Source: Alteriqipengyuania_B sp035481675
GTDB lineage: Bacteria; Pseudomonadota; Alphaproteobacteria; Sphingomonadales; Sphingomonadaceae
Assembly (NCBI RefSeq): GCF_035481675.1
Contig: NZ_JAYJJW010000001.1
Span: 1,488,001-1,552,000 of the forward strand
DNA length: 64,000 nucleotides
Direction: 5' to 3'
The notes below the pieces were generated by a model. That model was not told the origin of the DNA, did no database searches, and worked only from the letters and a program-made list of their open reading frames with translations. Below, piece after piece: positions 34,962 to 42,708 of this stretch; positions within the stretch are counted from its first letter, which is position 1, and every line of letters starts with the position of its first letter. The translations under genes and the position numbers were made by a program.

Positions 34962-35120
34962 ATGCGCTCACGCAGCGAAGCGGTAGCGCGAAAGAAAATG
35001 CCGCCCGAAACCGAGGCACCCCTGTGGCAGCGCCTCGCCTGGATGGCCGCGATCTGGGCGGCCAGCGTTGCCGTGCTCGGCCTCGTCGCATGGATCCTGC
35101 GGCTGTGGATCGCGCCTTGA
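34962..35120 (+). CDS. DUF2474 small single-helix protein (CydX-like position)
   Basis: A 52-aa gene not on ORF-scale lists. It begins at an ATG one base after the cioB stop. The product has a basic N-terminal half, then PLWQRLAWMAAIWAASV and a single hydrophobic helix ending in RLWIAP. This fits the DUF2474 family, small proteins encoded after cioAB, just as CydX follows cydAB in E. coli. It is likely an assembly or stabilising subunit of the oxidase in the inner membrane. Confidence 0.8.
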   Translation: MRSRSEAVARKKMPPETEAPLWQRLAWMAAIWAASVAVLGLVAWILRLWIAP

Positions 35121-35172
35121 CCCACGCAGGCTTCGACAAGCCTGCTGCCGCCGCGCTATGGCGCGCGGCGCA

Positions 35173-36123
35173 ATGGCGAGCGACACGCACATAGACGGCA
35201 CGATTGCCACCGCCGACCGGCTCGACAAGGCGCTGGCCGAAGCGACCGGCCTGTCGCGCGCCCGCGTTCAGGCGCTGATCGCCGACGGCGCCGTCACGGT
35301 GGACGGGGAGCCGGCGACGAGCGCCAAGGCGAAGGTGCGCGCCGGCGCGACATACGCCGTAGCCCTGCCCCCGCCCGAACCGCTGGCGGCGATCCCGCAG
35401 GACATCCCCGTGCCCATCGTGTTCGAGGACGCGCATCTCGTGGTGGTCGACAAGCCCGCCGGCATGGTGGTGCACCCCGCCGCCGGCAATCCGGACGGGA
35501 CGCTGGTCAACGCGCTGCTGCACCATTGCCGCGGCAGCCTCAGCGGCATCGGCGGGGTCGCGCGGCCGGGCATCGTTCACCGGATCGACAAGGACACGTC
35601 GGGCCTGCTGGTGGTGGCCAAGAGCGATGCGGCGCACGAAGGGCTGGCGCGGCAGTTCGCCGACCATTCGCTCACCCGCGCATACCTCGCGGTGGTCGGC
35701 GGGATGCCAATCCCGCCATCCGGTACGATCGACGCACGGCTGGGCCGCAGCGACCGGGATCGCAAGAAAATGGCCGTCCTCGCGCCCGACTCGCAGCGCG
35801 GGAAGCATGCCGTGACGCATTACCGGACGATAAAAACTTTCCCCGCTGCAAGCCTGCTTGAATGCCGGCTGGAAACCGGGCGCACCCACCAGGTCCGCGT
35901 TCACTGCGCGTCAATCGGCCATGCGCTATTGGGGGACCCTGTCTATGGCCGGACTCCCGCCCCGTTACGCCGCCTTCTCAAGGACTTGGCGTTCACCCGC
36001 CAGGCGCTCCATGCAGCCAAGCTCGGTTTCGTCCATCCCGTCACCGGCGACGAGCTGCATTTCACCAGCGATTTACCGTCCGACATGGCGGAACTGATCG
36101 AGCGGGTTTCTGGTTCTTATTAA
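35173..36123 (+). CDS. rluD: RluD-type 23S rRNA pseudouridine synthase
   Basis: A 316-aa RluA-family enzyme with an S4 domain (about residues 15-70) and the catalytic HRIDKDTSGLLVV motif near 135. TGRTHQVRVH and GDPVYG follow. RluD makes the conserved pseudouridines in helix 69 of 23S rRNA. I take the ATG at 35173 as start; an ATG at 35158 adds five residues and cannot be excluded. The gene precedes rpoH by 122 bases, an arrangement common in Sphingomonadales. It differs clearly from the RluC-type gene at 2223. Confidence 0.88.
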   Translation: MASDTHIDGTIATADRLDKALAEATGLSRARVQALIADGAVTVDGEPATSAKAKVRAGATYAVALPPPEPLAAIPQDIPVPIVFEDAHLVVVDKPAGMVVHPAAGNPDGTLVNALLHHCRGSLSGIGGVARPGIVHRIDKDTSGLLVVAKSDAAHEGLARQFADHSLTRAYLAVVGGMPIPPSGTIDARLGRSDRDRKKMAVLAPDSQRGKHAVTHYRTIKTFPAASLLECRLETGRTHQVRVHCASIGHALLGDPVYGRTPAPLRRLLKDLAFTRQALHAAKLGFVHPVTGDELHFTSDLPSDMAELIERVSGSY

Positions 36124-36245
36124 GGAAATTCGCGGGCAATCGCGCAAGAAATATCCTATAAGGATTTTACCGAGTGGCCGTGCACGCAGGATGCCCATCA
36201 GGGGTCCATGCACCAGCGGTCGACAATGAAAGGTCAGGGAAAGAC

Positions 36246-37157
36246 GTGAGCAATACGAAACGACCAACAGTGCCAGCACTGGGCGGGGAGCAGAGCCTCA
36301 ACCGCTACCTATCCGAAATCAAGAAGTTCCCCGTACTGACGGCAGAGCAGGAATACATGCTCGCAAAGCGGTACGAGGAGCATGAGGACAGCGAAGCTGC
36401 AGCGCAGCTCGTCACCTCGCACCTGCGCCTCGTGGCGAAGATCGCCATGGGTTACCGCGGCTACGGCCTGCCGGTGTCGGACCTCATCTCCGAAGGCAAC
36501 GTCGGCCTGATGCAGGGCGTGAAGAAGTTCGAGGCCGATCGCGGCTTCCGCCTCGCCACCTATGCGATGTGGTGGATCAAGGCATCGATTCAGGAATTCA
36601 TCCTGCGGTCGTGGAGCCTCGTGAAGATGGGCACCACCGCCGCGCAGAAGAAGCTGTTCTTCAACCTGCGCCGGATGAAGAAGCAGCTCGAAGCCTACGA
36701 GGACAGCGATCTCCATCCGGAAGACGTCGCCAAGATCGCCACCGATCTCGGCGTGCCGGAGCAGGAAGTGATCAACATGAACCGCCGGATGATGATGGGC
36801 GGGGACGGATCGCTGAACGTGCCGATGCGCAACGGCGAGGACGGCAGCGGCCAGTGGCAGGACTGGCTGACCGACGATCGCCCGCTGCAGGATGAGACGG
36901 TCGCCGACGCCGAAGAAGCGACGGTGCGCCGCGAAATGCTGACCGAAGCGATGGAAGCGCTGAACGAACGCGAACAGCACATCCTCACCGAACGGCGCCT
37001 GACCGACAATCCGCAGACGCTGGAAGAACTGTCGCAGGTGTATGACGTCAGCCGCGAACGCATCCGCCAGATCGAAGTGCGCGCGTTCGAGAAGCTGCAG
37101 AAGGCCATGCTCCGCATCGCCGGCGAGCGCTTCCTGCCGGCAGCGGTTACGGGCTGA
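36246..37157 (+). CDS. rpoH: Heat-shock sigma factor RpoH (sigma32)
   Basis: A 303-aa sigma70-family protein. Region 1.2/2.1 is QSLNRYLSEIKKFPVLTAEQ-like (partial), region 2.3/2.4 contains TYAMWWIKASIQEFILRSWS (20 residues), and region 4 contains LEELSQVYDVSRERIRQIE. The QxxLFFNLRRMKK helix is the RpoH box. It directs heat-shock transcription. I use the GTG at 36246, with AGGGA upstream and the normal MSNTKRP N-terminus; the 24-residue extension upstream has no support. The 122-base leader shows no clear consensus promoter to my eye. Confidence 0.94.
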   Translation: MSNTKRPTVPALGGEQSLNRYLSEIKKFPVLTAEQEYMLAKRYEEHEDSEAAAQLVTSHLRLVAKIAMGYRGYGLPVSDLISEGNVGLMQGVKKFEADRGFRLATYAMWWIKASIQEFILRSWSLVKMGTTAAQKKLFFNLRRMKKQLEAYEDSDLHPEDVAKIATDLGVPEQEVINMNRRMMMGGDGSLNVPMRNGEDGSGQWQDWLTDDRPLQDETVADAEEATVRREMLTEAMEALNEREQHILTERRLTDNPQTLEELSQVYDVSRERIRQIEVRAFEKLQKAMLRIAGERFLPAAVTG

Positions 37158-37173
37158 GGACAGCCAAATCGAT

Positions 37174-37881
37174 TTAGAAGGAGCCGGGCCCAGTGTCCGG
37201 CTCTTTCGATTCCGCCCTCGGCGGTTCGGGGATCCAGGACATGGAACCGATTGCCGGTAGCTCCGCCATATCCCGCGCCATCACGGCGAGATCGTCCTGC
37301 GTTTCGATCATGCAGTGGTAAAATTCATGGTCGGCAAGCTGGCTCGGCACCCGGGAATCTTCCGGGCAGACGCTTTGCAGATATTCGAAAGTTTCGATCT
37401 CGGAGCCTTCGAAAGGCTTGCTGCGAAGCAACTGGTATCGCGGCCCGGCTCCGAAACCATATTGCAAAGCCCAAAGGTCGTGTTCGCCGGCCCGATCTGT
37501 GGTGGTGCCGAGGGCAACAAGCAAGATATCCTGGCCGAATGTGCTGACCGCGTTGCCATCGACCTCCTTGAACTGGTTGTGGCAGGCGTAGAGTCCCAGA
37601 TGCGCCGAACTCAGCTGCATGGTGGCATCCCCGTACCAGGGATCGCCGATGAGTCTCCAGTACCCATACCACATCGGACTTTGGCATTGCCACGGGAGTG
37701 GCCCCGTAGAAGGCACCCTTCGCGGCCATATCGGATCGGCGTCGAAGTCGGAAAACAGCGGCAAAGGCGAATTGATTTCCGATTGCAGGACCCGATCGGT
37801 CCGTGCGGCATCTTGCCCGGCGGCCTCTTCCATGTCTTGCTGCATGGCCTGAAGCGAGAGAATGATTGCCGCGAACAACAT
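37174..37881 (-). CDS. Orphan exported protein, low GC
   Basis: A 235-aa protein I do not recognise. It has a short hydrophobic N-terminus that may be a signal sequence (first 14 residues), four cysteines (in WQCQSP, YACHNQ, SVCPED, FYHCMIE) that could form two disulfides, and many aromatic residues. The GC of the gene is visibly lower than that of its neighbours, roughly 50-57 percent in several lines. It lies convergent with rpoH and divergent from mtgA. The GC and lack of family resemblance suggest a lineage-specific or acquired gene. Confidence 0.6.
   Translation of the reverse strand: MLFAAIILSLQAMQQDMEEAAGQDAARTDRVLQSEINSPLPLFSDFDADPIWPRRVPSTGPLPWQCQSPMWYGYWRLIGDPWYGDATMQLSSAHLGLYACHNQFKEVDGNAVSTFGQDILLVALGTTTDRAGEHDLWALQYGFGAGPRYQLLRSKPFEGSEIETFEYLQSVCPEDSRVPSQLADHEFYHCMIETQDDLAVMARDMAELPAIGSMSWIPEPPRAESKEPDTGPGSF
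37181..37206 (+). terminator. Probable terminator after rpoH
   Basis: GAGCCGG (37181-37187) and CCGGCTC (37197-37203) form a 7-bp stem with a 9-base loop, followed by TTT. It begins 24 bases after the rpoH stop and overlaps the end of the convergent orphan gene. The T-run is short, so strength is uncertain. Confidence 0.45.
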
Positions 37882-37958
37882 CTCCGCTGCCTAGGCTGCG
37901 GCACGCAGGCCTACAAGTCGGCGTTGCCATCATCCTCCCACCGCCATAGGCATTGCCC

Positions 37959-38627
37959 ATGCTTCGGGTCGCCAAGTTCCTTGCCAAGTTCGTCGTCGGG
38001 TTCATCGCGCTCAGCCTGCTGTTGGTGATCGTGTTCCGCTTCGTCCCGCCGCCGGTCACCGCGACCATGGTGATGGACGAAAACGGCATCACCAAGGACT
38101 GGGAAAGCCTGAGCCAGATCGACCGCAACCTGGTGGATGCGGTGATCGCGGCGGAGGACGGCAAGTTCTGCAGCCACGACGGCTTCGACCGCGAGGCGAT
38201 CGAGAATGCCATGCGGCGCAACATGGAAGGCGGGCGCATCCGCGGCGGCTCCACCATCAGCCAGCAGACCGCGAAGAACGTGTTCCTGTGGCAGGGCGGA
38301 GGCTATTTCCGCAAAGGGCTGGAAGCCTGGTTCACGTTCCTGATCGAGAATATCTGGGGCAAGCGGCGGATCATGGAAGTCTACCTCAACGTCGCGGAAA
38401 CCGGCATCGGTACCTACGGAGCCGAGGCCGGGGCGCAGCGCTATTTCGGCAAGTCCGCTGCCAGCCTGACGCCGATCGAGGCGGCGCGCATGGCGGCCGC
38501 CCTGCCCCTGCCCAAGGAGCGCAGTGTGAAGAACCCGGACGGCTGGCTGCGCCGCCACGGCAACACGATTTCCGCCCGCATCGGCGTCGTCAGGCGTGAC
38601 GCGCTCGACGCCTGCGTCTACGACTGA
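37959..38627 (+). CDS. mtgA: Monofunctional peptidoglycan glycosyltransferase
   Basis: A 222-aa GT51 enzyme with an N-terminal TM anchor (residues 8-28) and a periplasmic transglycosylase domain. The catalytic Glu is in AAEDGKFCSHDG (Glu66), followed by GGSTISQQTAKN, NVFLWQGGGY and RRIMEVYLNVAETG. It polymerises lipid II into glycan strands but has no transpeptidase domain, which sets MtgA apart from class A PBPs. The ATG at 37959 is chosen; two more codons upstream begin with TTG. Confidence 0.93.
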   Translation: MLRVAKFLAKFVVGFIALSLLLVIVFRFVPPPVTATMVMDENGITKDWESLSQIDRNLVDAVIAAEDGKFCSHDGFDREAIENAMRRNMEGGRIRGGSTISQQTAKNVFLWQGGGYFRKGLEAWFTFLIENIWGKRRIMEVYLNVAETGIGTYGAEAGAQRYFGKSAASLTPIEAARMAAALPLPKERSVKNPDGWLRRHGNTISARIGVVRRDALDACVYD

Positions 38628-38632
38628 GCACC

Positions 38633-39589
38633 ATGGGGGCGGGACACTCACACGGTAGCGGGCACGGGCACTGCCATGGCCATAGCGACGGGCATGGGCA
38701 TGGGCACGGGCATGGCCACGACCACGGCCCGGCGGACTATGGCCGCGCCTTTGCCATCGGCATCGTCCTCAATACCGCCTTCGTCGTCGTGGAAGCGGTC
38801 TACGGCTTCCTGTCCGGTTCGATGGCGCTGGTCGCGGATGCGGGCCACAACCTGTCCGATGTCCTCAGCCTGATCCTTGCCTGGGGCGCGGCGACGCTGG
38901 CGAAGAAACCGCCGAGCAACCGCTTCACCTTCGGCTACAAGAGCTCTACCATCCTTGCCGCGCTCGCCAACGCGATGCTGCTGCTCGCCGCGCTGGGCGT
39001 GATCCTGTGGGAAACGCTGCACCGCTTTGCCGACCCGCAGCCGATCGAGCCGGGCACGGTGATGATCGTCGCCGGGATCGGCATCGTCATCAACACCGCC
39101 ACCGCGCTGCTCTTCATGTCCGGCCGGAAGAGCGACATCAACATCCGCGGCGCGTTCCTGCACATGGCCGCCGACGCGCTCGTCAGCCTGGGTGTGGTCA
39201 TCGCCGGCGCGCTGATCTGGTACACGGGCGCGCTCTGGATCGACCCCGTCACCAGCCTGCTGATCGTCGCCCTGATCGCGTGGGGTACGTTGGGCCTGCT
39301 GAAGGACTCCATCCGCATGAGCCTGCTCGGCGTGCCCGCCGGCATCGACGAAGGCGCGGTGCGCGGCTACCTGGGCGGGATCGACGGCGTGGCGCGGGTC
39401 CAGGACCTCCACATCTGGCCGATGAGCACCACCGAAACCGCGCTGACCGCGCACCTGGTGATGCCGGGCGGCCATCCGGGGGACGGCTTCCTGATGGAAG
39501 TGGCCGAAGAACTGAAGCACCACCACCGCATCGGCCACGCCACCATCCAGGTCGAAACCAGCGACGACTGCGCGCAGGCCTGCGTGTGA
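38633..39589 (+). CDS. Cation diffusion facilitator (CzcD/ZitB type)
   Basis: A 318-aa CDF-family metal exporter with six TM helices. The helix II site AD AGHNLSD (VADAGHNLSDVLS) and the helix V HMAADALVSLG supply the His/Asp metal ligands, as in Zn2+/H+ antiporters. The first 32 residues are almost only His and Gly in HGHGHG-type repeats, a flexible metal-binding tail encoded by a simple tandem repeat (about 38640-38735). A cytosolic C-terminal domain (about 215-310) follows. It should export zinc, cobalt or cadmium. The stop overlaps the next start. Confidence 0.92.
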   Translation: MGAGHSHGSGHGHCHGHSDGHGHGHGHGHDHGPADYGRAFAIGIVLNTAFVVVEAVYGFLSGSMALVADAGHNLSDVLSLILAWGAATLAKKPPSNRFTFGYKSSTILAALANAMLLLAALGVILWETLHRFADPQPIEPGTVMIVAGIGIVINTATALLFMSGRKSDINIRGAFLHMAADALVSLGVVIAGALIWYTGALWIDPVTSLLIVALIAWGTLGLLKDSIRMSLLGVPAGIDEGAVRGYLGGIDGVARVQDLHIWPMSTTETALTAHLVMPGGHPGDGFLMEVAEELKHHHRIGHATIQVETSDDCAQACV

Positions 39590-40152
39590 GCGCAGCAGCG
39601 GATCGCGAGGCGCTGGCCGCCGCGATTGAGCGGCTCGCTGCCGGGGACCGCGCCGCACTCGACCCGATCTACCGATCCACCCACCGCAAACTTTTCGGCA
39701 TCTGTCTGCGTATCTTGGACGACAGGAAGGAGGCCGAGGACGCGTTGCAGGAAGTTTACGTCAGGCTGTGGCGGAGCGCGGGGCGCTTCGATGCGAACCG
39801 CGCCAGCCCGATCAGCTGGATGGCCGTCATGGCGCGCAATTGTGCGGTCGACCGGCTGCGCGTCGGCAAGGTGCGGGCGGGCGCAGTGCCTGAAAACGCG
39901 GCCATGACGGTGCCGGATGCCGCCCCGCTCGCCGACCGGTTGCTGGAGGATGGCGAACGCCGCGCCCGTATCCACCGGTGCATCGAAGCGCTGGAAGGCT
40001 CGAGCCGCAGTGCCATAACCCGAGCGTTTTTCGAAGGGCGGACCTATGCGGCGCAGGCGGAAGAAGGCGGCATTCCGCTTTCGACCATGAAAAGCCGGAT
40101 CCGCCGCGCCCTGGCGAAACTCAAGACCTGCCTGGAGGCCGACGATGACTGA
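39586..40152 (+). CDS. ECF sigma factor, SigK-like
   Basis: A 188-aa extracytoplasmic-function sigma factor. Region 2 (about 25-90) includes DALQEVYVRLWRSAGRFD and ISWMAVMARNCAVDRLR. Region 4 (about 130-185) includes AITRAFFEGRTYAAQAE and PLSTMKSRIRRALAKLKTCL. The GRFD and LSTMKSRIRRAL patterns match SigK-type factors paired with RskA-like anti-sigmas. The GTG start at 39586 overlaps the CDF stop, and the gene overlaps the anti-sigma gene by 8 bases. The adjacent fasciclin gene suggests a target. Confidence 0.87.
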   Translation: MSAAADREALAAAIERLAAGDRAALDPIYRSTHRKLFGICLRILDDRKEAEDALQEVYVRLWRSAGRFDANRASPISWMAVMARNCAVDRLRVGKVRAGAVPENAAMTVPDAAPLADRLLEDGERRARIHRCIEALEGSSRSAITRAFFEGRTYAAQAEEGGIPLSTMKSRIRRALAKLKTCLEADDD

Positions 40153-40855
40153 TGCGATGAGCGACGACGAACGCCTCGCCGCCGAATATGTCTTCGGACT
40201 GCTGGACGGCGAAGACCTACTGTCCGCACGCGCCCGGCTGGCCCGCGAACCCGGCTTCGCTGCGCTGGTGGCGAGGTGGGAGGACCACGCCGCCCCGTTG
40301 CTCGACGCGGGCGAAGGGCATGTGCCGGACGAAGACGTCCTGGCCCGCGTCCATGCGCAGATCGCAGGGGCCGGGGACGGCGCGCAGGTCATCGCCCTGC
40401 GCCGGTCCGTCACGCGCTGGCGCTGCGCGAGCGGGGCGGCTGCGGCTGCGGCGATCGTGATGGCGGTGTTGGTGGCCGAACCGGCGGACCGCGCAGCACC
40501 CGCACCCGAACGCGATGCGGCCCCGCTGGTCGCCAACGTGCCCATCGGCGATACCGACCTGCGCCTGTCCGTTACCTATCTTCCGGACCGCGGGGAAATG
40601 CTTGTCAGCGCAAGCGGCCTCACTGCCGACGGCGTGCACGACCACGAGCTGTGGCTGGTCCCGGACGAAGGCGCGCTGCAATCGCTTGGCGTAGTCGCTC
40701 CGGGAACCGAGAGGCGCATGCCGATCAGTCCGGAAATCGCCGAACGGATTACCGCCAGGGCCGGCCTCGTCCTCACCCGCGAACCGCTCGGCGGGAAACC
40801 TGTGGGAGAGGCGGCAGGCCCGGTCGTGGCCGAGGGCAGGTTCACCGAGACCTGA
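40145..40855 (+). CDS. RskA-like anti-sigma factor
   Basis: A 236-aa protein with an N-terminal sigma-binding region (AAEYVFGLLDGEDLLSARAR to VARWEDHAAPL, residues 12-52), a single TM helix (about 97-115, alanine-rich) and a periplasmic RskA-type domain (about 130-235) with GLTADGVHDHELWLVPD. It should hold the preceding sigma factor at the membrane and release it after regulated proteolysis of the extracytoplasmic part. No zinc-binding HxxxCxxC motif is seen. Start overlaps the sigma gene. Confidence 0.85.
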   Translation: MTDAMSDDERLAAEYVFGLLDGEDLLSARARLAREPGFAALVARWEDHAAPLLDAGEGHVPDEDVLARVHAQIAGAGDGAQVIALRRSVTRWRCASGAAAAAAIVMAVLVAEPADRAAPAPERDAAPLVANVPIGDTDLRLSVTYLPDRGEMLVSASGLTADGVHDHELWLVPDEGALQSLGVVAPGTERRMPISPEIAERITARAGLVLTREPLGGKPVGEAAGPVVAEGRFTET

Positions 40856-40947
40856 AAAAACTTCGGCCGGGGTGCGTCCTTCCGCGCCCGCATTCCGAAA
40901 CTCCTCACGCAAGAATGGACGGGCTTGCGCATAAAGAGGAGTTTCCA

Positions 40948-41517
40948 ATGATCCATTTCCATAACGCCAAGGCCGCAACCCTTGCCGGCTTTGCCGCGCT
41001 ATCCGCTGCCGGGCTCGCGATTGCCGCGCCCGCCGGCGCTTTCGACCACCACCGCGAAGCGTCGCGGAGCCAGCCGAACGTGGTCGAGGCCGCGCAATCG
41101 ACCGGCGTCCACGAAACGCTGGTCGCCGCGGTCACCGCCGCAGGCCTCGCCGGCACGCTTTCGGGCGATGGGCCCTTCACTGTCTTCGCGCCCACCGACA
41201 CCGCCTTTGCAAAACTGCCCGACGGCACGGTGGCCGAACTGGTGAAGCCGCAGAACAAGGCCGCGCTGACCGCGATCCTTACCTACCACGTGGTCAGCGG
41301 CGACGTATCATCGGCCGACCTCGTCCACGCGATCCGCGACAACCACGGCAGCTACAGCTTCGAGACGCTGTCCGGCGACACGCTGACCGCGCGGCTTTCC
41401 GGCGACACCATCGTGATCACCGATGCCGCCGGGCGCGCGACCGCCGTGACGCAGGCCGACGTCGATGTGTCGAACGGCGTGATCCACGTGACCGACAGCG
41501 TCTTCCTGCCGGGCTGA
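40948..41517 (+). CDS. Secreted fasciclin-domain protein
   Basis: A 189-aa protein with a clear signal peptide (cleavage near APAGAF, about residue 33) and one fasciclin (FAS1) domain: NVVEAAQSTG, GPFTVFAPTDTAFAKLP, LTYHVVSGDV and ISNGVIHVTD-like VSNGVIHVTDSV. FAS1 proteins mediate adhesion or act in the cell envelope. It follows the SigK/RskA pair, an association also known in Mycobacterium (MPT70/MPT83). A good AAAGAGGAG precedes the ATG at 40948. The 92-base gap upstream should carry its promoter; a TCACGCAA element at 40905-40912 recurs before the YadA-like gene. Confidence 0.92.
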   Translation: MIHFHNAKAATLAGFAALSAAGLAIAAPAGAFDHHREASRSQPNVVEAAQSTGVHETLVAAVTAAGLAGTLSGDGPFTVFAPTDTAFAKLPDGTVAELVKPQNKAALTAILTYHVVSGDVSSADLVHAIRDNHGSYSFETLSGDTLTARLSGDTIVITDAAGRATAVTQADVDVSNGVIHVTDSVFLPG

Positions 41518-41575
41518 GCGCCCCGCGCGACCATTCCCCCGCCGCCAAGGGCCGTATGAGTTGGCGGCGCACCTT

Positions 41576-41613
41576 GCCCGCCCGGTGCCGCAGTCGCGCC
41601 GGGCGGGCTTTTT
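41576..41613 (+). terminator. Strong terminator after fasciclin gene
   Basis: GCCCGCCCGG (41576-41585) and CCGGGCGGGC (41599-41608) form a 10-bp perfect stem with a 13-base loop, followed by TTTTT. This is a classic rho-independent terminator, placed 59 bases after the fasciclin stop and before the Sco1 gene, so it isolates the two. Confidence 0.85.
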
Positions 41614-41680
41614 GCCGGCTGTTGAACCCGCCCTGCGACCCCTTGCGCAGCACGGCAGCAGCGCCCATTCAAGGGACACC

Positions 41681-42274
41681 ATGCTGTCCCCGACCAAAAC
41701 CATCGCTGCCGCCTGCATGCTGCTGCTTGCCACCGCCTGCGCCGAAGCGCCCCCGCCGGCGGAACCGCCGCTGGCCAGTGCGTCGATCGGCGGCGATTTC
41801 ACGCTCACCGGCACCGATGGCGCGGACGTGTCGTGGACCGATTTCGAGGGCAAATACCGGCTGGTCTATTTCGGCTACGCCTTCTGCCCCGACATCTGCC
41901 CCAACGACGTCGCCAACCTTGCGCGCGGTTACAAGGCGCTGAAGGAAAGCGATCCCGCCGCCGCGCAAGCGCTGGTGCCGATCTTCATCTCCATCGATCC
42001 GGAACGCGACACGCCGGACGTGGTCGCCGAATTCGCCAGCGCCTTTTCGCCGGACATCGTCGGACTGACCGGTACCCCCGAACAGGTCGCCGCCACGGCG
42101 AAGAAGTTCGCGGTCTATTATGCGAAGGGCGAGGAAACGCCGGACGGCGGCTACCTGATGGATCACAGCCGGTCCGCTATCCTGTTCGGCCCTTCGGGCG
42201 AACCGATCGCGCCGATTTCCGTCGACCAGGGCGGCAAGGCGGTCGAGGCAGAGCTGAAGCAGTGGGTGAGCTGA
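41681..42274 (+). CDS. SCO1/SenC-family copper chaperone lipoprotein
   Basis: A 197-aa protein with a lipobox (LATAC, Cys20) and a thioredoxin-like Sco domain. The copper site is CPDIC (Cys69 and Cys73) after LVYFGYAF, and the third ligand is the His of YLMDHSRSA. Sco proteins deliver copper to the CuA site of cytochrome c oxidase or maintain its cysteines reduced. It is likely attached to the outer face of the inner membrane. No cox genes are adjacent. The next gene starts 13 bases before its stop. Confidence 0.9.
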   Translation: MLSPTKTIAAACMLLLATACAEAPPPAEPPLASASIGGDFTLTGTDGADVSWTDFEGKYRLVYFGYAFCPDICPNDVANLARGYKALKESDPAAAQALVPIFISIDPERDTPDVVAEFASAFSPDIVGLTGTPEQVAATAKKFAVYYAKGEETPDGGYLMDHSRSAILFGPSGEPIAPISVDQGGKAVEAELKQWVS

Positions 42275-42708
42275 GGGACAGGTTCTGGCAGCTCGAGCTG
42301 GCGGAGCTGAGCCGCGCTGAATGGGAAGCCCTGTGCGACGGATGCGGGCGCTGCTGCCTGCACAAGGTGGAGGATGCCGATACGGGCCGCATCTACGACA
42401 CCAATGTCGCCTGCAAGCTGCTCGACACGGCGACCGGCCTGTGCAGCGATTATCGCCAGCGCAAGGCGCGCGTGCCCGATTGCCTGCGCCTAACCGCGGG
42501 CAATGTGGACGACTTGCCGTGGCTGCCGCAAACCTGCGCCTATCGCCGCCGCGCGCGGGGCGAGGACTTGCCCGACTGGCACTATCTCCTCAGCGGTGAC
42601 CGCGACGCGGTGCGCAAGGCGGGCGTCTCCGTCCACAACCGCGTGATCAGCGAAACCGATGCGGGAGCGCTGGAGCACCACATGGTCGACTGGGAGGAGG
42701 AGCCGTGA
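42262..42708 (+). CDS. YcgN-family cysteine-cluster protein
   Basis: A 148-aa protein with eight or more cysteines. The key motif is CDGCGRCCLHK (near residue 25), then VACKLLD, GLCSDY, VPDCLRL and QTCAYRRRARGEDLP. This fits the YcgN/UPF0153 family, small proteins thought to hold an iron-sulfur or zinc cluster. Their role is unknown. The GTG at 42262 gives a 13-base overlap with the Sco gene. The stop overlaps the next start (GTGA). Confidence 0.85.
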   Translation: MGELRDRFWQLELAELSRAEWEALCDGCGRCCLHKVEDADTGRIYDTNVACKLLDTATGLCSDYRQRKARVPDCLRLTAGNVDDLPWLPQTCAYRRRARGEDLPDWHYLLSGDRDAVRKAGVSVHNRVISETDAGALEHHMVDWEEEP

